Part shown: positions 1 to 7,334 of the stretch, one piece after another
How positions within the stretch are numbered: position 1 is the first letter of the stretch
Layout of the letters: every line of letters starts with the position of its first letter
DNA from: Frigidibacter oleivorans
GTDB taxonomy: Bacteria; Pseudomonadota; Alphaproteobacteria; Rhodobacterales; Rhodobacteraceae
Reading direction: 5' to 3'
Assembly: GCF_003993775.1 (NCBI RefSeq)
Contig: NZ_RJRZ01000001.1
Coordinates: 533,228-597,227 of the forward strand
DNA: 64,000 bases
The notes under the pieces: generated by a model
What the model was told of the DNA's origin: nothing
What the model saw: the letters and a program-made list of their open reading frames with translations, nothing else
The model's database searches: none
Translations under genes and position numbers: made by a program

Positions 1-1
1 G

Positions 2-640
2 GACGAGGCGGTGAAGGGCGCGATGGCCTCGAAATTCCGCAACAACGGCCAGACCTGCGTCTGCGCCAACCGCATCTATGTTCAGGCCGGCGTCCATGAC
101 GCCTTCGCCGAGAAGCTGGCGGCGGCGGTGGAGAAGCTGACGGTCGGCGACGGGCTGGAACCGGGAACGGAGGCCGGGCCGCTGATCACCGAGACGGCGG
201 TGGAAAAGGTCGAGGAGCATATCCGCGACGTGCTGGCGGGGGGCGGTGCGGTGCTGACCGGCGGCAAGCGGCACGACCTGGGCGGCACCTTCTTCCAGCC
301 GACGGTGGTGACCGGGGTCACGCAGGAGATGAAGGTGGCGCGCGAGGAGACCTTCGGCCCGCTCGCCCCCCTCTTCCGCTTCGAAACCGAGGCAGAGGCG
401 GTGGAGGCCGCGAATGCCACGATCTTCGGCCTCGCCTCCTATTTCTACGCCCGCGACATCGGCCGCATCACCCGGGTGCAGGAGGCGCTGGAATACGGCA
501 TCGTCGGCGTCAACACCGGCCTGATCTCGACCGAGGTGGCACCCTTCGGCGGGGTGAAGCAATCCGGCCTCGGCCGCGAGGGCAGCCGCCACGGGATTGA
601 GGACTATCTGGAGATGAAGTACGTCTGCCTCAGCGTCTGA
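2..640 (+). CDS. gabD: NAD(P)-dependent succinate-semialdehyde dehydrogenase, C-terminal part (5' end outside window)
   Basis: This is the C-terminal ~212 residues of an aldehyde dehydrogenase; the frame is open at the left edge, so the start lies upstream of the window. The piece contains the catalytic-cysteine segment [10 protein letters not shown], the motif EETFGPLAP, and the C-terminal pattern [15 protein letters not shown] that is typical of GabD. GabD oxidises succinate semialdehyde to succinate in the cytoplasm, the last step of the GABA shunt. The Cys-x-Cys spacing matches the redox-sensitive pair described for E. coli GabD. It converges on the small heat-shock gene, with a shared terminator between them. 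Other aldehyde substrates remain possible because the N-terminal half is not visible. Confidence 0.9.
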   Translation, partial: DEAVKGAMASKFRNNGQTCVCANRIYVQAGVHDAFAEKLAAAVEKLTVGDGLEPGTEAGPLITETAVEKVEEHIRDVLAGGGAVLTGGKRHDLGGTFFQPTVVTGVTQEMKVAREETFGPLAPLFRFETEAEAVEAANATIFGLASYFYARDIGRITRVQEALEYGIVGVNTGLISTEVAPFGGVKQSGLGREGSRHGIEDYLEMKYVCLSV

Positions 641-680
641 ACGCGCCTCGGCGTCTGACCGGGCGCGGCCGGCCAAGGAA

Positions 681-707
681 AAGGGCGCGCCATCGCGGCG
701 CGCCCTT
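681..707. terminator. Bidirectional intrinsic terminator between gabD and hsp20
   Basis: A perfect 11-bp inverted repeat (AAGGGCGCGCC, 681-691; its complement at 697-707) encloses a 5-base loop. It sits between two convergent genes. Read on the minus strand, the stem ends in TTTTCC, which makes it a good terminator for the heat-shock gene. On the plus strand the following tract is weaker. Confidence 0.8.
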
Positions 708-730
708 CGTCATCGTGAAGATGGGGCCGG

Positions 731-1219
731 TCAGGCCTGCGCGCTGTCCAGCGCCTTCGCCTCGACCGTGGTGTCCACCGCGGTCTCGGCCGGGGTGCTG
801 CGGGCGATCTCGATCCGGCGCGGCTTCAGCGCCTCGGGGATCTCGCGCACCAGGTCGATATGCAGCATGCCATCGGCATGGGTGGCGCCGGTGACACGGA
901 CATGGTCGGCCAGCGCGAAGCGACGCTCGAAGGCGCGGGTGGCGATGCCCCGGTGCAGATAGCTGCGGCCGGTGTCCTCGGCGGCCTTGCGGGCGGCCAC
1001 GACCAGCGCGCCTTCCTTGACCTCGACGCTCAGTTCCTCGGCGGCGAAGCCGGCGACGGCGATCGAGATGCGATAGGCGTTCTCGGCGGTCTTCTCGATG
1101 TTGTAGGGCGGGTAGGCAGGCTGGGCCACATCGGCCGCAAGGGCGCGATCCATCAGGTCGGCGATACGGTCGAAGCCCACGGTGGCGCGATAGAGCGGCG
1201 CCAGATCGAAGTTGCGCAT
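731..1219 (-). CDS. Small heat-shock protein, Hsp20/alpha-crystallin family
   Basis: This 162-residue protein has the IbpA/HspA-type layout. A short N-terminal arm (NFDLAPLYRATVGFDRI) is followed by the alpha-crystallin domain at about residues 38-130 (PPYNIEKTAENAYRISIAVAGF, a HADGMLHIDL beta strand) and a C-terminal extension. Such proteins are ATP-independent holdases that bind unfolding polypeptides in the cytoplasm. The ATG at 1219 is chosen because GGAGGA lies four bases upstream and the homology begins at MRNFDL; an earlier in-frame ATG at 1285 would translate the regulatory leader. The leader carries a ROSE-like thermometer and the promoter resembles the sigma32 type, so regulation is probably both transcriptional and translational. 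Confidence 0.93.
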   Translation of the reverse strand: MRNFDLAPLYRATVGFDRIADLMDRALAADVAQPAYPPYNIEKTAENAYRISIAVAGFAAEELSVEVKEGALVVAARKAAEDTGRSYLHRGIATRAFERRFALADHVRVTGATHADGMLHIDLVREIPEALKPRRIEIARSTPAETAVDTTVEAKALDSAQA

Positions 1220-1310
1220 GTCATCCTCCAATGAGCGATGTCTGATCCCCTTCCCGCGCGGACAGGGGACGGTTGGCAAATGCACCGGGACCCGAACGCG
1301 GCACCCCGGC
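1220..1310 (-). promoter_or_regulatory. ROSE-like RNA thermometer in the hsp20 5' leader
   Basis: On the minus strand the leader folds into GC-rich stems (CCGGG..CCCGG; TCCCCT..AGGGGA around 1247-1271). It ends in UCGCUCAUUGGAGGAU (positions 1239-1224), just before the start codon. UYGCU followed a few bases later by GGAGGAU is the signature of the ROSE element of rhizobial small heat-shock genes, where the U/CGCU strand covers the Shine-Dalgarno sequence until temperature rises. The multi-hairpin layout, the last hairpin hiding the SD, and the downstream gene family all agree. The fold was inferred by eye. Confidence 0.7.
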
Positions 1311-1316
1311 CCCCTT

Positions 1317-1346
1317 CAGATGGGAAGCGGCGACCGGGGCGTCAAG
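1317..1346 (-). promoter_or_regulatory. Sigma32 (RpoH)-type heat-shock promoter for hsp20
   Basis: The minus strand carries CTTGACG (1346-1340) and CCCATCTG (1324-1317) separated by 15 bases. This closely matches the RpoH consensus CTTGAAA-(13-17)-CCCATNT. A transcript from here would start near 1310, giving a leader of about 90 bases, the usual length for a ROSE element. Confidence 0.65.
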
Positions 1347-1383
1347 ACCCCGGTTCCGCAGGAAAATCGCTGTGGGGATCGCC

Positions 1384-2196
1384 TCAGGGGCGGATGAACT
1401 TCGCGCCCTCGCCCTGCCCCGCGCCCGGGCGCAGCACCCGCCCGCCCGAGGGCAGCCCGGTCCCCGCCATCGCCGCGCGAAGTTCCGTCAGCGGCCCGGC
1501 CAGCGAGGTGCCGAGCGAGACCGGCTGCCCCTCGACCTCGGCCTTGGCCGAGACGACCGAGACGATGCGCGGCCGCCCCCCGGCGAAGGTGAAGATCGGC
1601 GCGCCCGAGGCGCCGAAATCGACGCTGCAGCTGAGCACGAGGATCTGGTCCTGTTCGTCGAGGACATGGCACATGTCCTGCAGCGAGGGTGCCTCGGACC
1701 GGTCGAGCGCATAGGAGACGACCCCCACCGCATCGCCAGGCCGGGGCAGCAGGTCCGTCTCGAACGGCGCGATCGAGGGCAGGCGGATCGGCTGCGTCAG
1801 TTCCAGCAGCGCCAGATCCTGCCCGACGCGGCCGATATCGCCGCCGCCCCGGTTGACATAGCCCGGATGCGGCAGGGCGCGGCGCACGTCGCGATAGGCC
1901 GCCGCCCGCCCGCCGCGCCAGCCGGCGAGAAAGCGGATCTCCGAGGCGGCGAAGGCCTGCCCGGTGGTCTTGTCGAACAGGCAATGCGCCGCGGTCAGCA
2001 CCAGATCCGGCGCGATCAGCGCCCCGGTGCAGAACCCCCGCCCGGCAAGGTCGATCCGCCCGACGGCATCCCAGCCCCGGCTGTCATCGGCGGTCAGCAG
2101 CGAATGCAGCTGCGAATCCTGCGCTCCGCTGGCCTGCGCCAGCCCGAGGCACAGCAGGATCGACAGGCAGAGGGGGCGTGTCAGGCGGCGGATCAT
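1384..2196 (-). CDS. Secreted trypsin-like serine protease (S1 family)
   Basis: This 270-residue protein has a signal peptide (MIRRLTRPLCLSILLCLGLA, with cleavage probably after QASGA). The S1 catalytic triad is visible as His71 (LTAAHC), Asp127 (GQDLALLEL) and Ser197 (FGASGAP). Cysteines near 56/72 and 176/190 are placed for disulfides. It is predicted to be exported and active in the periplasm or outside the cell; the substrate is unknown. The ATG at 2196 is preferred over the upstream in-frame start at 2280 because it opens the signal peptide directly. The Ser region GASGAP instead of GDSGGP marks it as a divergent bacterial trypsin-like protein. No operon partner is apparent. Confidence 0.85.
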   Translation of the reverse strand: MIRRLTRPLCLSILLCLGLAQASGAQDSQLHSLLTADDSRGWDAVGRIDLAGRGFCTGALIAPDLVLTAAHCLFDKTTGQAFAASEIRFLAGWRGGRAAAYRDVRRALPHPGYVNRGGGDIGRVGQDLALLELTQPIRLPSIAPFETDLLPRPGDAVGVVSYALDRSEAPSLQDMCHVLDEQDQILVLSCSVDFGASGAPIFTFAGGRPRIVSVVSAKAEVEGQPVSLGTSLAGPLTELRAAMAGTGLPSGGRVLRPGAGQGEGAKFIRP

Positions 2197-2547
2197 CCGG
2201 CATCCGGTCGGTGGGTCGGGCGCGATCCTGCGGGCCGCCCCCGGCTTTGGCAAGCGCCCCTGATACACGCGGGCCGGCAACGGGCGCCGACTGTTGCGCC
2301 CTCCGCCACAGCTGCGCGATCCCGACGCTTTTTGTCGGGCGCTGGCGTCGCATGGGCTGCGACAGCGGCAGGGCGTAAGTCAGTCACCAGAGGGCCGCCA
2401 GCCAGCGTCGATGCCAGCCAGCCCCGCCTGACCCCTCGCGGTCCCGCCAGCCCTCGTGCCAGCCGCCGGACCCTGCTAGCCAGCCATTCGCTCGCCAGCC
2501 CCGCCAGCTTTTGCCAGCCCCGCGAAGGCCGCGCCCCGGCTTGCGCC
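2197..2547. repeat. Intergenic stretch with GCCAGC hexamer cluster downstream of glcF
   Basis: No gene is supported in these ~350 bases. The part at 2397-2518 holds about ten GCCAGC hexamers at irregular spacing (e.g. 2397, 2401, 2413, 2417, 2446, 2458, 2479, 2494, 2503, 2513), several overlapping as GCCAGCCAGC. They lie just beyond the glcF stop. The rest (2197-2380) is the upstream side of the protease gene and shows no clear promoter match. Confidence 0.6.
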
Positions 2548-3924
2548 TCAGGCCGCCTCGACAGCCTCGGCCAGCGCGCGGGGCATCGGCCCGCCCGTCG
2601 CCCAGTCCAGCAGTTCGACGGTATGCACGACCGGCACCCCGGCGGCGGAACCGATCTGCATCATGCAGCCGATATTGCCCGCGGCGATGACCTGCGGCGC
2701 CACCGCCTGCAGCGTCGCGACCTTGCGCCGCTTCAGTTCCGCCGACAGCGCCGGTTGCAGCAGGTTGTAGGTGCCCGCCGATCCGCAGCACAGATGGCTG
2801 TCCGCCGGTTCCACCACCTCGAACCCCGCGGCCTTCAGCAGCGCCTTGGGATGGTCCTTGATCTGCTGGCCATGCTGCAGCGAACAGGCGGCGTGATAGG
2901 CGACGCGCAGGCCCCGCCCCTCGGCCAGGGCGTGGCGGTCCGCCGCCGGCGCGCCGGTGCCCGCAATGCCGTCCGTCGCCGGCTGGTGCGGCCAGACCGG
3001 CGCCTCGGGCATCAGCCGCGCCAGCAGTTCCGACACGTCGCAGGCCAGCCGCGAGACCTCGGCCGCCTCGGCGGCGAGCGGATCGTTGCGGAACATGTGG
3101 CCGTAATCCTTCACCGTCGTACCGCAGCCCGAGGTGTTGATGACAATGGCGTCGAGCCCGCCCGCCGCCTTCTCGCCCATCCAGGCCCGGATATTGGCCG
3201 CCGCCTGATCGTGGCTGTCCCCGACCCGGCCCATGTGATGCGTCAGCGCCCCGCAGCAGCCCATGCCGCGCGCCACCACCACCTCGCATCCCAGCCGCCG
3301 CAGCAGCCGGATCGTGGCGTCGTTGATGTCGGTGTTCAGCGCCTTCTGCGCGCAGCCGGTCAACAGCGCCACCCGCATCCGCCGCGCCCCCCGCGCCGGG
3401 AAGGTCTGCGGATCGTCGTTGCGGCTGACCGGCGGCACCTGCGCCGGCGCCATCGCCAGCATGGCGCGCAGCCGCGCATCGGGCAGCAGCCGCGCAAAGG
3501 GCCGCGCGATCTTCGCCCCCAGCAGCGCCAGCCGGAACCGGCCGGGATAGGGGATCACCGCGGCCAGCACCCGCCGCAACATCCGGTCCATGAACGGCCG
3601 CCGGTAGGTCGCCTCGATATGGGCGCGAGCATGGTCCACCAGATGCATGTAATGCACGCCGGACGGGCAGGTCGTCATGCAGGCAAGGCAGGACAGGCAG
3701 CGATCGACATGCTTGACCGTCTTCGCGTCGGCCGGGCGGCCGCTTTCCAGCATCTCCTTGATCAGGTAGATGCGCCCGCGCGGGCTGTCCAGCTCGTCGC
3801 CCAGCACCTGATAGGTGGGGCAGGTCGCGGTGCAGAACCCGCAATGCACGCAGGCGCGCAGGATCTGGTTGGCGCGGGCGATGCCGGGATCGGCCAGCTG
3901 TTCGGGCGTGAAGTTCGTCTGCAT
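2548..3924 (-). CDS. glcF: Glycolate oxidase iron-sulfur subunit GlcF
   Basis: This 458-residue protein carries two ferredoxin-type 4Fe-4S motifs near the N-terminus: Cys25, 28, 31, 35 (CVHCGFCTATCP) and Cys76, 79, 82, 86 (CLSCLACMTTCP). Cysteine-rich CCG domains follow in the C-terminal half (GMGCCGALTHH; SHLCCGSAGTYN). GlcF passes electrons from the GlcD/GlcE flavoproteins to the respiratory chain while glycolate is oxidised to glyoxylate. It is the last gene of glcD-glcE-glcF, nine bases after glcE, with an AGAGGA ribosome site. The length is close to that of alphaproteobacterial GlcF. Confidence 0.95.
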   Translation of the reverse strand: MQTNFTPEQLADPGIARANQILRACVHCGFCTATCPTYQVLGDELDSPRGRIYLIKEMLESGRPADAKTVKHVDRCLSCLACMTTCPSGVHYMHLVDHARAHIEATYRRPFMDRMLRRVLAAVIPYPGRFRLALLGAKIARPFARLLPDARLRAMLAMAPAQVPPVSRNDDPQTFPARGARRMRVALLTGCAQKALNTDINDATIRLLRRLGCEVVVARGMGCCGALTHHMGRVGDSHDQAAANIRAWMGEKAAGGLDAIVINTSGCGTTVKDYGHMFRNDPLAAEAAEVSRLACDVSELLARLMPEAPVWPHQPATDGIAGTGAPAADRHALAEGRGLRVAYHAACSLQHGQQIKDHPKALLKAAGFEVVEPADSHLCCGSAGTYNLLQPALSAELKRRKVATLQAVAPQVIAAGNIGCMMQIGSAAGVPVVHTVELLDWATGGPMPRALAEAVEAA

Positions 3925-3933
3925 GTCGTCCTC

Positions 3934-5031
3934 TCAGCCCATGAGCCCGGGGTTCAGGATGCCGCGCGGGTCGAACTGCGCGCGCAGGGCCGCCGACAGC
4001 GCGGCGACCGGCGCGGGTTCGGGATGAAACCGCGCCGCCCCCGTGCCGCGGACCAGCGTCGCATGGCCGGGCAGGTCCGTCAGCCGCGCCCGCGCATCCG
4101 CGCCCTCGGGGTAAAGCGCCGTCACCAGCCCGCCGCCCCAGTCCATCACCGCCTCGCCCCCCAGCCGTTCCACCACCTCCGGCCCGTCGGAGGGCCGGAC
4201 CGAGATGCGCCACGGCGCGCCCGTGCCCCCCGCCAGCGGCGCCGCTGCCCGCAGGTCCCGCCACAGCGCCGTGACGCGGGCCGGATCGCGTTCCACCACC
4301 GCCGCCCCGTGCGGGGCCAGCGCCACCGCCAGCCGCCCGCAGCGATAGTCCACCGATTCCGCCAGCCCCTCGACCCGGATCAGCGCGCCGGTCCCGGGCA
4401 TCCACCCCGCCCCGGTCACATCATAGGGCGAGGACATCGCCGCCCGCAGCGCGGCCCCCGCCGCCTTGGCCGACAGGCCGGGCAGGATCACCGTCGCCGC
4501 CGCGGGCGGCACCGGCTGCAGCTTGAAGGCCAGTTCGGTCAGAACCCCCAGCGTGCCGTGGCTGCCGGCCAGCAGCTTCACCAGGTCATAGCCGGTGACG
4601 TTCTTCATCACCCGCCCGCCATTCTTCACCACCGTGCCCCGCCCGTCGACGAAACGCACGCCGATCAGCGCGTCGCGGCAGGCGCCCGCCTGAAACCGGC
4701 GCGGGCCGCAGGCATTGGTGGCCGCCACCCCGCCCATCGTCGATCCCGGTGCGCCGCCCGGCTCGAAGGGCAGGCGCTGGTTCTCGGCCGCGAGCAGCGC
4801 CTCCACCTCGGCCAGGGGCGTGCCCGCCCGCACCACCAGGGTCAGCGCGGCGGGTTCATAGAGGACGATGCCCGACAGCCCCCCCGTGTCCAGCACCTCC
4901 AGGCCCGCCGGGGGCACAATCCGGGTGCCGCCGCCGCGGACCCAGACCGGCCCTTTCGCGGCGCGGATCATCCCCGCAAGCTCGTCTTCCGTCCCGGGAC
5001 GCGAGGAGGCTGCAACCGTGGTCTGGCTCAT
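3934..5031 (-). CDS. glcE: Glycolate oxidase FAD-binding subunit GlcE
   Basis: This 365-residue protein is of the FAD-linked oxidase type (PCMH fold). Visible landmarks are VWVRGGGTRI near residue 30, GGAPGSTMGGVAATNACGPRR around 92-112, and VMKNVTGYDLVKLLAGSHGTLGVLTE around 140-165. The C-terminus (FDPRGILNPGLMG) is characteristic of the family. GlcE is an accessory flavoprotein required with GlcD and GlcF for glycolate dehydrogenase activity. The 67-base gap to glcD upstream is filled by a palindromic intergenic element (5029-5091) that reaches the glcE start codon, so the repeat forms the immediate leader of this gene. Confidence 0.94.
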   Translation of the reverse strand: MSQTTVAASSRPGTEDELAGMIRAAKGPVWVRGGGTRIVPPAGLEVLDTGGLSGIVLYEPAALTLVVRAGTPLAEVEALLAAENQRLPFEPGGAPGSTMGGVAATNACGPRRFQAGACRDALIGVRFVDGRGTVVKNGGRVMKNVTGYDLVKLLAGSHGTLGVLTELAFKLQPVPPAAATVILPGLSAKAAGAALRAAMSSPYDVTGAGWMPGTGALIRVEGLAESVDYRCGRLAVALAPHGAAVVERDPARVTALWRDLRAAAPLAGGTGAPWRISVRPSDGPEVVERLGGEAVMDWGGGLVTALYPEGADARARLTDLPGHATLVRGTGAARFHPEPAPVAALSAALRAQFDPRGILNPGLMG

Positions 5032-5091
5032 CTTCTGTTCCCAAATATCCTCGGGGTGGGGTCCGGGGAGGGGCAGACAGCCCCTCCCCGG
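5029..5091 (-). repeat. Palindromic intergenic (REP-like) element, copy 1
   Basis: The element comprises a conserved box (CTTCTGTTCCCAAATATCC, 5032-5050), a G-rich spacer, and a perfect 12-bp stem (CCGGGGAGGGGC, 5063-5074; its complement 5080-5091) with loop AGACA. A second copy in the opposite orientation lies at 33146-33198. In the glc transcript the hairpin comes first and the box runs directly into the glcE ATG. Confidence 0.8.
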
Positions 5092-5098
5092 CCGGCCG

Positions 5099-6529
5099 TC
5101 AGCCGCGCCGTCCGGCGCTCGTCTCCAGCGGAAAGACCTTGGCGGGGTTCAGCAGCCACCGCGGGTCGAAGACGTCCTTCACCCGCATCTGCGCCTCCAG
5201 GTCGGCGGGGGCGAACTGCACCGTCATCAGGTCGCGCTTCTCGATCCCCACGCCATGTTCGCCGCTGAGGCAGCCCCCCGCCTCGACGCAGAGCGTCAGG
5301 ATCTCGGCCCCCAGCCTCTCGCACAGCTCCAGCTGCCCCGGCTGGTTGGCATTGTAGAGGATCAGCGGATGCATGTTGCCGTCGCCCGCGTGGAAGACAT
5401 TGGCGACCCGCAGCCCGTACTCCGCCGACAATTCGCCGATCCGCCGCAGCACCATAGGCAGCGCAGAGACCGGGATCGTGCCGTCGAGGCACATGTAGTC
5501 GCCCATCACCCCCATCGCCCCGAAGGCCGATTTCCGCCCCAGCCAGATGCGCTTCGATTCCGCCTCGGACCGGCTTTCGCGGATCTCTACCGGGTCGTGG
5601 CGCAGGGCGATCTCGCGGATCAGGCGCAGCTGTTCGTCGATCTCGGCGGGCGCGCCCTCGACCTCGATGATCAGCAGCGCCTCGCAATCGGGATAGCCCG
5701 CGCCGCAGAAGGCTTCGGTCGCCTCGATGCAGGGCCGGTCCATGAACTCGATGGCGACGGGCAGGATGCCGGCGCGGATGATGTCGGCGACGCAGGCCCC
5801 GGCGATGTCCGAGGCGGCGAAGCCGATCAGAACCGGCCGCGCACCCTCGGGCTTGGGCAGGATGCGCAGCGTGGCCTCGGTCACCACGCCCAGCTGGCCC
5901 TCGGACCCGCAGATCACCCCCAGCAGGTCCAGCCCGCCTGCATCGCAGAACGGCCCGCCGAGCCCGATCACCTCGCCCTGCATGGTGACCAGCGTCACGC
6001 CCAGCAGGTTGTTGGTCGTCACCCCGTATTTCAGGCAATGCGCCCCGCCGGAATTCATGCCGATATTGCCGGCGATGGCGCAGGCCAGCTGGCTGGAGGG
6101 GTCGGGGGCGTAGAAGAACCCCTCCGCCTCCACCGCGCCGGTGACGGAAAGGTTGGTGCGCCCGGCCTCGACCCGAATGAAGCGGTTGTCGTAATCGACT
6201 TCCAGCACCCGGGTCAGCCGCGCCACGCCGAGGATCACCGCATCCTCGCTGGGCATCGACCCGCCCGACAGGCTGGTGCCGGCGCCGCGCGGCACCACCT
6301 TCACCCCCATCTCGGCGCAGGTGCGCAGCGCCGCCGCGACCTCGGCCGTCGTGCGGGGCAGCACCGCGGCCAGCGGCGGGCAGCGATAGGCCGACAGCGC
6401 ATCGCATTCATAGGCGCGCAGTTCCACCGGATCGTCGATCACCGCCTCGCCCGGCAGGGCGGCGCGCAGGCGGGCGACGATCTCGGCCTTGCGGGACAGG
6501 ATCGCCCGGTCGGGCGGGGGCATCTGCAT
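5099..6529 (-). CDS. glcD: Glycolate oxidase subunit GlcD, FAD-linked
   Basis: This 476-residue FAD-linked oxidase is the catalytic subunit that oxidises glycolate to glyoxylate. The PCMH FAD domain spans about residues 40-220 (VVPRGAGTSLSGGSMP, APDPSSQLACAIAGNIGMNSGG). The C-terminal substrate domain includes NVFHAGDGNMHP, a conserved metal/substrate motif, GCLSGEHGVGIEKRD, and the ending DPRWLLNPAKVFP. The ATG at 6529 has AGGAG six bases upstream; a second ATG at 6523 has worse spacing. It is first in glcD-glcE-glcF. The divergent gene begins 93 bases away, and that gap holds an imperfect GntR-like operator. Confidence 0.95.
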   Translation of the reverse strand: MQMPPPDRAILSRKAEIVARLRAALPGEAVIDDPVELRAYECDALSAYRCPPLAAVLPRTTAEVAAALRTCAEMGVKVVPRGAGTSLSGGSMPSEDAVILGVARLTRVLEVDYDNRFIRVEAGRTNLSVTGAVEAEGFFYAPDPSSQLACAIAGNIGMNSGGAHCLKYGVTTNNLLGVTLVTMQGEVIGLGGPFCDAGGLDLLGVICGSEGQLGVVTEATLRILPKPEGARPVLIGFAASDIAGACVADIIRAGILPVAIEFMDRPCIEATEAFCGAGYPDCEALLIIEVEGAPAEIDEQLRLIREIALRHDPVEIRESRSEAESKRIWLGRKSAFGAMGVMGDYMCLDGTIPVSALPMVLRRIGELSAEYGLRVANVFHAGDGNMHPLILYNANQPGQLELCERLGAEILTLCVEAGGCLSGEHGVGIEKRDLMTVQFAPADLEAQMRVKDVFDPRWLLNPAKVFPLETSAGRRG

Positions 6530-6622
6530 GGCGGGCTCCTGGGCTGTGCTGGCCGATGCGGTAAGTTTGCCTGACCAATTTAGCGATTTGGCAAGCCGCT
6601 GGCCAGAGGTTAGTTTCGGCAT
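6530..6622. promoter_or_regulatory. Divergent glcD / DUF599 promoter region with possible GntR-type operator
   Basis: This 93-base gap is AT-richer than its surroundings. On the minus strand it contains AATTGGTCAGGCAAA (6580-6566), resembling one and a half sites of the TTGGTnnnACCAA operators bound by FadR/PdhR/GlcC-group GntR regulators. TTGCC and GGCAA arms flank it at 6567-6593. No regulator gene is present nearby, so the link to GlcC is inference. Confidence 0.35.
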
Positions 6623-7327
6623 ATGGACTCTCCCATCGGCCTCGCGCATCTGCTGCATTTCGGCACGCTGGACTGTGTGGCGGTGGCCCTGCTGTTTGCG
6701 GGCTGGCTGGTCATCGGCCGCGCGATCGAGCATCCGCCGCATGGCAAGGCTTCCGTTTCGGTGCTGATGCGCGACTTCCGCCGCCAGTGGATGCGGGAAT
6801 TCGTCACCCGCAGCCCGCGCATCTTCGACAGCGCCATCATCGACAGCCTGCGGCAGGGCACTTCCTTCTTCGTCTCGGCCACGATGATCGCCATCGGCGG
6901 CGGGCTGGCGCTGCTCGGCAATGCCGATCAGCTGTCCGGGCTGGCGCGGGACCTGACGCAGACCGGCGTGCCGACCGTGGTGTGGGAAATCAAGATCATC
7001 GTGATCCTGCTCTTGGTCACCGATGCCTTCCTGAAATTCGTCTGGGCGCACCGGCTGTTCGGCTATTGCGCCATCCTGATGGCCGCGGTGCCCAACGATC
7101 CGAACGACCCCGACGCCTATCCCCGCGCCGACCAGGCGGCGGATGTGAACATCCAGGCTGCGCGCAACTTCAACGCGGGGCTGCGCTCGGTCTATTTCGC
7201 GCTCGGCGCGCTGCCCTGGCTGCTGGGGGCGCTGCCGCTGCTGGCGTCGGTCGCGGCGACGGTCTGGGTGCTGTGGCGGCGGGAATTCGCGTCGCGGTCG
7301 CGGATGGTGATGCTGCGCCGGACCTGA
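6623..7327 (+). CDS. DUF599 family integral membrane protein
   Basis: This 234-residue protein has four predicted membrane spans: about residues 16-34 (DCVAVALLFAGWLVIG), 80-100 (GTSFFVSATMIAIGGGLALLG), 122-141 (IKIIVILLLVTDAFLKFVWA) and 188-215 (VYFALGALPWLLGALPLLASVAATVWVL). The pattern and length match DUF599, a widespread proteobacterial inner-membrane family without assigned function. The ATG at 6623 is the first in frame. It is divergent from glcD and ends seven bases before the stop of the minus-strand operon that follows. Confidence 0.85.
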   Translation: MDSPIGLAHLLHFGTLDCVAVALLFAGWLVIGRAIEHPPHGKASVSVLMRDFRRQWMREFVTRSPRIFDSAIIDSLRQGTSFFVSATMIAIGGGLALLGNADQLSGLARDLTQTGVPTVVWEIKIIVILLLVTDAFLKFVWAHRLFGYCAILMAAVPNDPNDPDAYPRADQAADVNIQAARNFNAGLRSVYFALGALPWLLGALPLLASVAATVWVLWRREFASRSRMVMLRRT

Positions 7328-7334
7328 GCGGCGC

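Noticed and set aside
1273..5268. A 1331-codon plus-strand open frame across the protease and glc genes
   Set aside because: It is the Arg/Pro/Gly/Gln-rich antisense of well-supported minus-strand genes. Such long shadow frames are expected at this GC content.
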